A stretch of 64,000 nt of DNA, from assembly GCF_000969985.1 (NCBI RefSeq), contig NZ_CP009526.1, positions 1,922,001-1,986,000 of the forward strand, given 5' to 3'. The stretch comes from Methanosarcina barkeri str. Wiesmoor (GTDB taxonomy: Archaea > Halobacteriota > Methanosarcinia > Methanosarcinales > Methanosarcinaceae). Position 1 is the first letter of the stretch. Each line of letters starts with the position of its first letter. The translations under genes and the position numbers were made by a program. The notes under the pieces were generated by a model that saw only the letters and a program-made list of their open reading frames with translations, made no database searches and was not told the origin of the DNA. This document shows positions 28,189-35,671 of the stretch, piece by piece.

Positions 28189-28209
28189 ACTATATGGAAT
28201 TATGTGACT
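28189..28209. repeat. 21-bp direct repeat, right copy, upstream of CCA operon
   Basis: actatatggaattatgtgac-t; matches 26361-26381 at 19 of 21 positions. On the minus strand it lies about 55-75 nt upstream of the operon start and contains a TATA-like catatag, so it may include the promoter. Confidence 0.5.
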
Positions 28210-28403
28210 TTGATATTAAAATCTCTTTGAATTATTTTCACGGTATCTAAGACGTTTTTAGAGCGCCCTGTTTCCAAACATACAGCTATAACTAGGAAAA
28301 TAGAACAGGAAGCCTGAGAATAAGCACGGTATTTGATTTGTGAGTTTAACTCGGAGAAAAAAGAAATGAGGGTTAATATTATTTTATGTGATTAAACATT
28401 GTC

Positions 28404-28856
28404 TTAATACTTGTTCCAGTGGTTACTCGGCAACAAAGAAAAGCAACGAATCCCCTTAGCATAAAAAACAACCTGTTGAGCAGATTCATCATATTTAACG
28501 TCATCAATTGGATAAATCACCATTTTAATAATAATATCATTGGGCTGCGAATATTTACGTATAAGAATCTCTCTAAAATGTTTATGAATATCAATCGAAT
28601 TTAATTCCTTGTCTCCAAAATCATCTTTTATTTCTTCGTAAATTTCATCAGAAGCCAGAACCATAACCGTGTTGTCTTCAATTCTTGAAGCTTCTTCGAG
28701 TAACTCATCATCAATTCTCTTAACAGACCGTGTTATACACAGTTCTATAGCCTTTGAAATATTTAATGGCCGATCACTTATCTTATTATAAAGGATTATT
28801 TTTTCGTGCATCACTCTGGGTATCTCGCCCATAATTCGACTGTATCCTGCTTGCAT
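28404..28856 (-). CDS. Hypothetical protein with ribbon-helix-helix-like N-terminus (150 aa)
   Basis: Residues ~9-45 (GEIPRVMHEKIILYNKI, then RPLNISKAIELCITRSVK) have the strand-helix-helix pattern of small DNA-binding RHH proteins. The C-terminal ~100 residues are mixed alpha/beta (NTVMVLASDEIYEEIKDDFG ... IIIKMVIYPIDDVKY). No membrane segment. It lies 267 bp upstream of the CCA operon, same strand, inside the composite element. It may be a regulator or antitoxin-like protein of the cargo; this is inference from pattern only. No clear Shine-Dalgarno; Met9 (MGEIPRVM) is an alternative start. Confidence 0.5.
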   Translation of the reverse strand: MQAGYSRIMGEIPRVMHEKIILYNKISDRPLNISKAIELCITRSVKRIDDELLEEASRIEDNTVMVLASDEIYEEIKDDFGDKELNSIDIHKHFREILIRKYSQPNDIIIKMVIYPIDDVKYDESAQQVVFYAKGIRCFSLLPSNHWNKY

Positions 28857-29508
28857 TTGCCATTATGTAAGCACCCAATTATAGTTGCCTTAAGTTGTCT
28901 TAAATTGCCTTGATACAGATACTACATACTAACATATGAACTTCACTTATTTATGTATAATATTAACGTTATACTCAATTGTCATATTTTATCTAACATG
29001 TCTATTTTTTGCAGTTGAAACATCAATATCAAAAAATAACATAAAATCTGAAATTTCAATTGTAAATTAGAATCCTAATGTTACATGCAATTAGTAGGAA
29101 AAATAGTACAATTTGTAACACTTACCTTATATATCACCTTAATTTTTACCTTAATTTCCGGTGGAAATAAAAAATTTAGGTAAGCCTTTGAAAATGACAA
29201 ATTAAACTGCGATTTTCAAGGAATTTTGTTTACTCGTCAAAGAAAAACGTCATCGGTTAAACGTGCCTATGTTTTTTGTTCACAAGTCATTCCAAAGACT
29301 ATAGACAGGATTTTAAAAAACGACATCATGAGAATTGATTTTAAGACTCTGGTATTTTTGCCTTCGATGAGTGTATCTTCAACATAAAATATGAGTAAAA
29401 TAATCATAGCCTTATAAAATTAGATAATAATTAGCCAGGTGTATTAATGCAGTTAAATGCGTTAACCATTATTTAGAATAGTTCTATAATATTAATACAT
29501 TTCTCGAA
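28857..29508. other. AT-rich spacer between cargo modules
   Basis: About 650 bp. On the plus strand, around 29219-29300, a short protein-like stretch (KEFCLLVKEKRHRLNVPMFF) is followed by stops, so it may be a decayed gene. Otherwise there are no supported features. Confidence 0.4.
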
Positions 29509-29570
29509 TATTTTGACTTTTGTCCGTTATCCATAGATTTACATGCCTTCTGAGATTTTTTGCAACGGAA
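29509..29570 (-). repeat. 62-bp inverted repeat, left arm, of the RiPP-cassette bracket
   Basis: Near-perfect inverted copy of 32340-32403 (one 2-nt indel). On the minus strand it encodes SVAKNLRRHVNLWITDKSQN in an open frame, so both arms are remnants of one repeated protein-coding element lying in opposite orientations. Confidence 0.75.
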
Positions 29571-29590
29571 CCGATGTTTCTTTATTAATT

Positions 29591-29719
29591 GAGCCTATCC
29601 CAAAACTTATTTTATTCTAAATCATCATGAGTTTTCAGGATCATTTTAGTGATTAAGAATTCAATTGATCGTCCCAATACGAGATTCAAAAATCAAATTT
29701 TGAGTGTCGGGATAGGCTC
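29591..29719. mobile_element. MITE-like element, copy A (129 bp)
   Basis: Terminal inverted repeats GAGCCTATCCC..., flanked by ATT on both sides (possible 3-bp target duplication). No coding capacity. Related in ends and size to the element at 35490-35620. The ends resemble IS5/IS1031-type termini, so it is probably mobilised by such a transposase encoded elsewhere. It overlaps none of the radical SAM coding region and may supply its terminator. Confidence 0.7.
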
Positions 29720-29727
29720 ATTATTAA

Positions 29728-31107
29728 TCATGGATGAGAAAAATTGTTCTGTTCATCATCGATACCAATTCCTCCTATTTCATTACCACCTAAATTTTGT
29801 GTTAGCATCAAAAGTTGAGAATAACCATTGGCAATTGAATTTAAATCTAAATAACGCGTTGTGAGGATAGGAGTTCCGAGGTTGTACTCTTCGGTATCAT
29901 TTGTAAGTAGTTTTATTCCAAGTTTTTCCCTTTGATCCATAAAGCGGGTTCCTGGGAATAACGTTAGCAATGAAGGGATTATCTTCTCCGCACCAATTTC
30001 ATATAACCTTCTTATGAAATTGAACGTCTCCTGAAGTGTTTTTTCTGTTTCGTTAGGATGAGGGAAAACCATGCTTAAAACTGGACTAATCCCTGCTTCT
30101 CGAGACCATATAACGGCATTTTCTATTTGCTTTAAAGTAATTTTTTTGCCAAGCTGATCTAGTAGCTGTTGTGATCCTGACTCCATGCCAAATTGGATAG
30201 TTGTACAACCAGCACTCCTCATGTCTTGCAGTATTTCTGGAGTAACGGCATCAGCACGGGATTCGCAGGTCCACTTAAGATTTCGGGTAATTGATGGAGG
30301 AATTTTTATTTGGCGAAGCCCATCGCAGATATCCATCAAACGCTGTGTATCGTGAGTCATGGTATCATCAACAAAATAAAAAGATGTTATACGGAATTTA
30401 TCTATGCACATTTGCACTTCTGCAATTACATTTTTTGCGCTACGTGCAATATATTTCCTTTCCATTACCACCGGACCAGCACAAAAACCGCAGTTTGAGG
30501 GGCAACCACGACTTGTAAGGATGGTACCTGGTATGTTATAAAGATGTAGAGGCATTAAGTGCCTAGCAGGAAATGGTAATGCATCTAAATTGATTATTCT
30601 TGCTCTTCTTGGCAGAGTTATTATCTCATCTTTAGAACGTACAGCTGTACCTTCAATGTTGAGTGGGAGCTTATTTTCTTTTGCTGCAGCACGGCACAAC
30701 TCTAGAAAAGTAATTTCACCTTCGCCTCGGACTACAATATCTACAAAAGGATAATTTAATGCTTCGTGATAATTAACAGTTACATGTGGCCCACCAAGGC
30801 AGACTATACACGTTGGTAGAAAGTGTTTTACTGTTTTTGCAACTCGCAAGCCGTTTTTAAATGTCAATGTTGTGGTTGAAATTCCCACAACAATGGGAGA
30901 GAACGATTCGAGAATCTGCTGGAGTTCTCTAACATTAACATCTTCAACGTCCATATCTGAAATACGTACTTCAAAACCATCATTTAGCAAAAAAGATGCA
31001 ATATAGCCAAGACCTAGAGGAGGAATTGCAGATGGCTTGGCTACGATACGGTTTTGTGGTCCTGGAGTTGGCGCCTGCAACAATAGAATATGATTTCGAT
31101 CAATCAT
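29728..31107 (-). CDS. B12-binding-domain radical SAM enzyme of putative RiPP cassette
   Basis: 459 aa. Residues 1-140 form a cobalamin-binding domain: PPLGLGYIASFL at 29-40, CLGGPHVTVNYHE at 103-115, IVVRGEGEITFLEL at 124-137. The radical SAM core follows, with the 4Fe-4S motif C202-x3-C206-x2-C209 (SRGCPSNCGFC) and later TTIQFGMESGSQQLL. Cobalamin-dependent radical SAM enzymes typically methylate unactivated carbons; other reactions are known. The ATG at 31107 overlaps the upstream PqqD-like gene by 8 bp, so the two are translationally coupled. That coupling implies action on a peptide presented by the PqqD-like protein. Substrate inferred, not shown. Confidence 0.9.
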   Translation of the reverse strand: MIDRNHILLLQAPTPGPQNRIVAKPSAIPPLGLGYIASFLLNDGFEVRISDMDVEDVNVRELQQILESFSPIVVGISTTTLTFKNGLRVAKTVKHFLPTCIVCLGGPHVTVNYHEALNYPFVDIVVRGEGEITFLELCRAAAKENKLPLNIEGTAVRSKDEIITLPRRARIINLDALPFPARHLMPLHLYNIPGTILTSRGCPSNCGFCAGPVVMERKYIARSAKNVIAEVQMCIDKFRITSFYFVDDTMTHDTQRLMDICDGLRQIKIPPSITRNLKWTCESRADAVTPEILQDMRSAGCTTIQFGMESGSQQLLDQLGKKITLKQIENAVIWSREAGISPVLSMVFPHPNETEKTLQETFNFIRRLYEIGAEKIIPSLLTLFPGTRFMDQREKLGIKLLTNDTEEYNLGTPILTTRYLDLNSIANGYSQLLMLTQNLGGNEIGGIGIDDEQNNFSHP

Positions 31108-31435
31108 CTAATTGAACCTCCTCAAAAAGGGGACGTGAAAGCCATGCAGCTAAACCTATTTTTTCAAGCTGCATTATATAACTGATTGTGTCTTCAAGAA
31201 CTTTACTTTCGTTAACTGGAGCATATTCCCTACATAATTGTTCTACCAACTCTAGAATTGTTCTGCTTCCATCCATTAGTTGCCAGATCCGCAAGGCTGT
31301 TTCCTCAAAGCATACAAGAAACTTATAACCACATACATATATTTCATCATCTTTATATATGTCTCCTAGCCAGCATTCATTTGTACGCCTAGGCACTTTT
31401 TTGAGGAAATTCTCATATTTCTGTGACAACAACAT
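31100..31435 (-). CDS. PqqD-like protein (RiPP recognition element)
   Basis: 111 aa. The central block GYKFLVCFEETALRIWQLMD, followed by GSRTILELVEQLCREY and a helix (KVLEDTISYIMQLEKIGLA), matches the PqqD winged-helix pattern: hydrophobic strand, W/L-x-x-L-x-G-x-x-T and a final helix. PqqD-like domains bind leader peptides and deliver them to a radical SAM maturase. It lies between the Val-rich protein gene (10 bp upstream) and the radical SAM gene (8-bp overlap). No catalytic residues are expected. Confidence 0.85.
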   Translation of the reverse strand: MLLSQKYENFLKKVPRRTNECWLGDIYKDDEIYVCGYKFLVCFEETALRIWQLMDGSRTILELVEQLCREYAPVNESKVLEDTISYIMQLEKIGLAAWLSRPLFEEVQLDD

Positions 31436-31445
31436 CTTAAAGCCT

Positions 31446-31904
31446 TCAAACTAGGAGTTTTTCAACTCTTTCCATCCGACTCATCATATCGCCAGTAGCC
31501 TTTTCATCAAGCCCTAATGTTTCTTTGATTAATTCCGGTTCTTTCTGCACCGTGAGAATAGCATTGTGAAGTGTCTCTCTTTCTACAGGGTTGTAAACAT
31601 CTAGTAACTTTGCTCTAATTATTTCGTCGCTAGCAACACTTGGGCGAGCAGCCACTGCAACACAGACAACCACTACAACTACTGCAACTGCTGCATTTGC
31701 TCGTTCACCGCCATTACCTATATATTCAAAATCTTCCACAGCATTTATTTTGCCTAAAGCAGGTAATTTTCCGAGTTTAGGAAAATCAGATGTTACTCGT
31801 AGTAAATCTTCGTGCCCTGTCAGAATTCTATACAATGGCTCATTCCATTTATCTACTTTTGTTTTAATTTCTAAATTATGAGAATATTTATCAAGTTTTC
31901 CCAT
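31446..31904 (-). CDS. Val-rich protein, candidate RiPP precursor (152 aa)
   Basis: First gene of the cassette. ATG 31904 (MGKLDKYSHN) is chosen; the frame is open to a TTG at 31937. Residues 1-64 form a charged, mostly helical possible leader. NGG (64-66) and ERAN are followed by an extraordinary segment AVAVVVVVVCVAVAA (72-86) with a single Cys81. RPSVASDE and a ~60-residue helical C-terminal region (NPVERETLHNAILTVQKEPE) follow. With a PqqD-like and a B12 radical SAM gene directly downstream, the Val stretch is a plausible modification target. A simple transmembrane helix is the competing explanation. No homologue recognised. Confidence 0.65.
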   Translation of the reverse strand: MGKLDKYSHNLEIKTKVDKWNEPLYRILTGHEDLLRVTSDFPKLGKLPALGKINAVEDFEYIGNGGERANAAVAVVVVVVCVAVAARPSVASDEIIRAKLLDVYNPVERETLHNAILTVQKEPELIKETLGLDEKATGDMMSRMERVEKLLV

Positions 31905-32039
31905 TAATATCATTCCCGCAACTAAATATATCTTCAAATAATTAATAGTCCATTCTATACTATGGTTAATACTTTTCCAAATAGTTTAAAACATCTTCAA
32001 ATATATTTTTAAAATGATAGTTTTATGAAGAGATTAATT

Positions 32040-32435
32040 CAAATTGTTAACCATTTAACAGAACAGTTGAACATTATAACTTTTATCACATAAAAAAGTT
32101 TCTATTTTACAAAGTGAATATTTAATTAATATAATTTTTGGTCGTCCAGTGTTACATGGTTGATATTACCATGGTTAAATATTCAGTACGACAAATAATT
32201 GCGTTTTTATGCAAGGGATGAAAGTCAGCCACAGTTACACTGAGGTTCGTAACAAAAAGGATCTGAAAACTACTTTATGAGCATTTGAGAATAATATCAA
32301 CCAGATAATAGAGGATGACCTAATTTTTACTAAAAATGATTCCGTTGCAAAAAATCTCAGAATAGGCATGTAAATCTATGGATAACGGACAAAAGTCAAA
32401 ATAACAGTTGCTGGTTCGGTAAAGTAGCTGTCACG
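32040..32435 (+). pseudogene. Decayed repeated gene ending at IS copy 2
   Basis: Plus-strand frames read RNKKDLKTTL, stop, AFENNINQIIEDDLIFTKND, then SVAKNLR with a 2-nt insertion, then the block NLWITDKSQN partly out of frame, and CWFGKVAVTN up to the IS junction. This is clearly a once-coding sequence now broken by a stop and a frameshift. The same protein block occurs inverted at 29509-29570. Family not recognised (possibly transposon-encoded). The spacer 31938-32040 shows nothing else. Confidence 0.6.
32340..32403 (+). repeat. 62-bp inverted repeat, right arm
   Basis: Inverted partner of 29509-29570, identical apart from a 2-nt insertion. The two arms bracket the three-gene RiPP-like cassette and the MITE, a 2.9-kb segment nested within the composite element. 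Confidence 0.75.
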
Positions 32436-33175
32436 AATATTGTTAACTAATTATAGCGATCTCTTTATTTCTGTGTTTCATCAATAGAAGAACAGAGTAC
32501 TTTAGCATTTCAATACTCTTCGTATAACATTTTGTCTTTCGTCTCAACCTTGCCAGAAAGTGCCTCAATATGCCATTAAATCCTTCAACTGTATACGTTT
32601 CGGCTTTGGATTGAATATGAATATTTTCTGGAAGAAACTCTGCATATGCTCTCCAGTGATCTGTCATCACTTCTCCAATCTCTTTCTGCTTTAATTTTTC
32701 CCATATTAGTTGTCCAGTTTCCGTTCCTCTGTTCCCAAAAGAGCAGTTGATGAATTTTTTCCCAACTCTATCAACAGCAATCCAGATCCAGCAATATTTT
32801 TTTTGTTACCGATGTAAGTGTGCATCTCATCCATTTCAACAATAGATATCTCATTTTCACTTTTTAGGTCCTCTAACTCCTGACCAAATTTCTTTATCCA
32901 TTTTTGGACAGAAACATGACTTACCCCTAAAAATCGTCCTATTGAGCGAAATCCTAACCCTTCAAGATAGAGTTGCAAAGCCTGTCTCTTAACAGAAGGG
33001 GAGATAGAAGTTGATTTTACCTCTACGGTATAGTTATATCCACAATCATGGCATTTGTAGCGTTGACGTCCAAAAACTATACCATTCTTTTTGTGAGTGG
33101 AACTATTACATCTTGGGCAGTTCATATAGAAATATAGGTTCTCATAATATATAACTATAGTTAACTACCAAAGCC
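32436..33175 (-). mobile_element. IS1-family element, copy 2
   Basis: About 740 bp and nearly identical to copy 1, in the same orientation. Its inner left end reads aatattg where copy 1 has ggtattg, so the GG terminus is altered on the inner side; the outer right end (complement GGctttgg) is intact and abuts the octamer GCAGATTG. Confidence 0.85.
32443..33125 (-). pseudogene. IS1-family transposase, frameshifted (copy 2)
   Basis: Same protein as copy 1. Here the C-terminal part is continuous (TDHWRAYAEFLPENIHIQSK through AETYTVEGFNGILRHF). A run of six T instead of four at about 32755-32760 shifts the frame after LLLIELGK, separating the zinc-finger/HTH/first-Asp part (32706-33125) from the rest. 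The two copies carry different lesions, so recombination between them could restore an intact gene. Confidence 0.85.
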
Positions 33176-33183
33176 GCAGATTG
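33176..33183. repeat. Right 8-bp target site duplication of composite element
   Basis: GCAGATTG directly after IS copy 2, followed by aaaag, i.e. continuation of the 12-bp array found left of copy 1. Partner of 24786-24793. Confidence 0.8.
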
Positions 33184-33188
33184 AAAAG

Positions 33189-34046
33189 TCATGTTTCTCC
33201 GTAAAACTGCAGGTAATCTTCCATTGCCTTCTTCGCCTGAGCAGGATACTCTTTTTTCATATATTCAATGAATTCGTCCCTTGATTGAATTTCCTTTAGA
33301 ACTTCAAGCATGTGGGCGGCAAATTTTCTTGATTCCACACTTCCTTTTCGAAGTTCAAAAGAAAGGCAGAGGGCCTCTTTAGGAAAATACTTTCTTCTAA
33401 CCCAGGGAGAGACCGAACCAAGTAGTACTCCTTCTTTGAGGATGCTGTAAGCAGGCACTCCTATGAGTTCAAGCCTGTTCTTTCCGGCCAGTTTATCTAT
33501 ATTTTCACCGGAATAGGAGTGAAGCTCAATGTAAATTTCAGGCTTTAATTCTTCAATCGCCCTGATGATCTTTTTTCCAGTTTCGGGGTAGTAATGCGGG
33601 TTAAGGGTTGAAATGTACTTTCCGCAGTCTACAAGTGGAATCAGAGCCAGAGAACCAGTTTCAGGAGGTTTGATTCTCTTCAGGAGGCCAGTTGTGTCTT
33701 TCCATTCATCTCCATGAAGGCCTGCAACAAAGAGCCGAACCGGTTTCCCATGACCGTAAATTCTCATTCTGGCATCAGGATACGAATCTGATCGCATTTC
33801 TGTGCATTCGTGCTTGCCGAAAAAAGAATCCTCTGAGTTCTCTTTTCCGTTGGGGTTCCCTTTTCCTTTAGAATTCCCTATTGTTTCAGAACTCTTTATT
33901 GATTTACAATTCTCTGTTGCTTCAGAATTCTTTATTGATTTACAATTCTCTGTTGCTTCAGAATTCTTTATTGCTTCAGAATTCTCTATTCCGCCTGAAT
34001 TCTCTATTCTGTCAGTATTCATCTGTTTTGAGGCCTCAAAACTCAT
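33189..34046 (-). CDS. DUF2119-like putative metallo-carboxypeptidase/deacylase-fold protein
   Basis: Start placed at the ATG at 34046 (MSFEASKQMN), overlapping the methyltransferase stop by 11 bp; the frame is open further upstream but that part lies inside the neighbour. Residues ~10-70 are a low-complexity linker of repeated (A/S)I(K/E)NSEATEN units encoded by ~30-bp tandem DNA repeats. The folded part begins RMRIYGHGKPVRLFVAGLHG, with a HGDEW motif, then PLVDCGKYISTLNPHYYPET and EIYIELHSYSG. The H-x-x-E and later H suggest a zinc-carboxypeptidase/aspartoacylase-like site (inference). I associate it with the methanogen DUF2119 family; function unknown. Confidence 0.7.
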   Translation of the reverse strand: MSFEASKQMNTDRIENSGGIENSEAIKNSEATENCKSIKNSEATENCKSIKSSETIGNSKGKGNPNGKENSEDSFFGKHECTEMRSDSYPDARMRIYGHGKPVRLFVAGLHGDEWKDTTGLLKRIKPPETGSLALIPLVDCGKYISTLNPHYYPETGKKIIRAIEELKPEIYIELHSYSGENIDKLAGKNRLELIGVPAYSILKEGVLLGSVSPWVRRKYFPKEALCLSFELRKGSVESRKFAAHMLEVLKEIQSRDEFIEYMKKEYPAQAKKAMEDYLQFYGET

Positions 34047-34746
34047 TTTTTTCGGGCTGATCTTCTGTAAGCGATTCTTTCTCTTCGGGAAGGGGTTTTC
34101 TTGTGACCACATAAATTTCCTGTTTTTTGGGATTAATAACCTGCTGAATTTCAAGTCCAAGGTTCTCGATTTTACTCAGGATCGGTTTTGGGTTCTTCTT
34201 TTTCGGAATTTTGATAACCTGAAGCAGCTTTCCCCCAGGTTTCAGCAGAGGCAGCACTCTCGAAAGAGCCTTGATTGAGTCCTCAGGTTCGAGGGTCATA
34301 TCCGAAAGAATCACATCCACGGGCTCGTCTGAGAGCAAATTCAGGGGTATGGTGAAGACATCTCCGAATATTACCTCAACATTTTCCTTTTCGTATGCAA
34401 TTTTTCCAAGTTCGCTTCTGAAGTCCTTGCTGAACTCTATGCCTTTTATATGGCCTACAATTTCCGAGGCAAAAAGAAGAAAGCCGCCTGCACTGGAGCC
34501 AAGGTCAAGCACTTCATCTCCAGGCTTAAGAATCCCGCTTTCTTCCTGAATAAGCTTAAGTTTGAAATAGCCCTGAGGCTGATCCAGGCCCTCAGTAACC
34601 TCGATTATATCATCAGTAGACACGTCTCGGGAGGCCTTTGTTATCACCGCGCCGTTTACCTTAACATTTCCGGCAAGGATAGCCTTCTTGGCTCGACCCC
34701 TTGACTTGAAATGGCCCATATCTACAATGTACGCATCCAGTCTCAT
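34036..34746 (-). CDS. S4-domain FtsJ-like (TlyA-type) RNA methyltransferase
   Basis: 236 aa. An N-terminal S4 RNA-binding domain (MRLDAYIVDMGHFKSRGRAK ... KVNGAVITKASRDVSTDD) is fused to a Rossmann SAM-dependent methyltransferase (DEVLDLGSSAGGFLLFASE, then VDVILSDMTLEPEDS and KPGGKLLQVIKIP). The DLGSSAGGF and K-D-K-like residues fit 2'-O-methyltransferases of the FtsJ/TlyA group, acting on rRNA or tRNA. The C-terminus is acidic and overlaps the start of the DUF2119-like gene, so the two are translationally coupled. The exact RNA target is unknown. Confidence 0.85.
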   Translation of the reverse strand: MRLDAYIVDMGHFKSRGRAKKAILAGNVKVNGAVITKASRDVSTDDIIEVTEGLDQPQGYFKLKLIQEESGILKPGDEVLDLGSSAGGFLLFASEIVGHIKGIEFSKDFRSELGKIAYEKENVEVIFGDVFTIPLNLLSDEPVDVILSDMTLEPEDSIKALSRVLPLLKPGGKLLQVIKIPKKKNPKPILSKIENLGLEIQQVINPKKQEIYVVTRKPLPEEKESLTEDQPEKNEF

Positions 34747-34994
34747 GGGGCATTGTATCGGCAGAGCCTGTATATATAGATAGTATAGATAGCACGTCGG
34801 TGAGTGTTGGAATATTCGATTCTGGGGAATCCTGGCAATTGTTCTAATTGTGAACTACGTCTCCCTTAATTCTTCGCCTTTCGGCTCAGTTTCGAGAGAG
34901 AAGCTTCCTGGTTCATTCCTTTCTCTTTTGAGAATAATTCCCAGGCCCTTCCCCGCGTTCTACAGGTGTCAAATAACTATAAGATAGTCGAACT

Positions 34995-35486
34995 TTGAAA
35001 CTCTCTCGTGTTGAAAGGCTCCTTGGTACCGAGATCAGTGCTTCTTACCTGACTGATGATGTTTTAGGGCGAACTCTTGATGAAATATATAAAGCAGATT
35101 CTACTCACCTTTTCATGAAGCTTGCCCTGAAAATGCTGGAAATTGTTAACATCAGGACTCAACTTCTCCAATCTGAAACTACTAATTTTATATTTCATGG
35201 AGACTACAAATATATCGATGACGGGTCTACCATAGAAACCACATATGGTCATGCAAAAGACGGTAGAGATGGCCTGAAACGTTTTGGACTCGGAATGATA
35301 ACGAATCACAGTATGGAATACCATTATTTGCAAAGGCCTACTCTGATAATATCAGACAAAGAAACCAATTGAAGCAATGAAAAAACTTCAAGAAATCATA
35401 ACTTTCCCTGACGATGTTTATTACATAGCTGACAGTGCTTTGTACTCTGCCAATAACGTCAAATCAATGAGGCCTGTTCTCATAAT
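34995..35486 (+). pseudogene. IS1634/DUF4277-type transposase remnant
   Basis: The N-terminal part reads VERLLGTEISASYLTDDVLG, then RTLDEIYKADSTHLFMKLAL, typical of IS1634-family transposases. It then passes through at least two frameshifts: HSMEY against GIPLFAKAYSDN in another frame, then IEAMKKLQEI and VYYIADSALYSANNVK. It is cut off by the MITE-like element at 35490. The full family protein is ~500-600 aa, so most is missing. The spacer 34747-34994 shows no gene. Confidence 0.8.
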
Positions 35487-35489
35487 TTT

Positions 35490-35620
35490 GAGCCTATCCC
35501 AAAAGACACTTTATTAGTAATCGTTGAAAATTTTTCAAAGTTGTTTTCGTGATCTTGAGCTTTATTGATTCTTCGAAATACAAAGCCTAAGAAGCAAATT
35601 TCAAGTTTTGGGATGAACTC
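35490..35620. mobile_element. MITE-like element, copy B (131 bp)
   Basis: Ends GAGCCTATCCCAAAA on the left and an imperfect inverse (ttttgggatgaactc) on the right; TTT on both flanks. It has the same size and end sequence as copy A at 29591-29719, with a diverged interior. Confidence 0.7.
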
Positions 35621-35671
35621 TTTGATAATTATTCTCGGCTCCAGAGAGAAGGAACGGGGTTTTAGTTTCAG

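Larger units (their letters stand above)
24794..33175. mobile_element. IS1-bounded composite transposon (8.4 kb)
   Basis: Two IS1-family copies in the same orientation (24794-25527 and about 32436-33175) enclose 6.9 kb of cargo. The outermost flanks carry the same 8-bp sequence, while the inner junctions (aactcagg and tgtcacga) match neither each other nor the outer octamer. That pattern indicates a single insertion event of the whole block. Cargo: a truncated Ser/Thr-Glu-rich protein gene, a CCA-adding enzyme operon, a ribbon-helix-helix-like protein, a MITE and a putative RiPP cassette. Both transposases are frameshifted, so the element is probably no longer mobile by itself. Confidence 0.75.

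Noticed and set aside
27475-28230. 251-aa plus-strand frame opposite the CCA-adding enzyme
   Set aside because: Antisense shadow; the minus-strand protein has all catalytic motifs.
28857-29508. Gene in the 29.2-kb region (KEFCLLVKEKRHRLN...)
   Set aside because: The protein-like stretch is under 30 residues and ends in stops; too little to call.
31446-31904. Interpretation of the Val-rich protein purely as a membrane protein
   Set aside because: Not excluded, but the adjacency and overlap with PqqD-like and B12 radical SAM genes make a modification substrate more likely; kept as the stated alternative.
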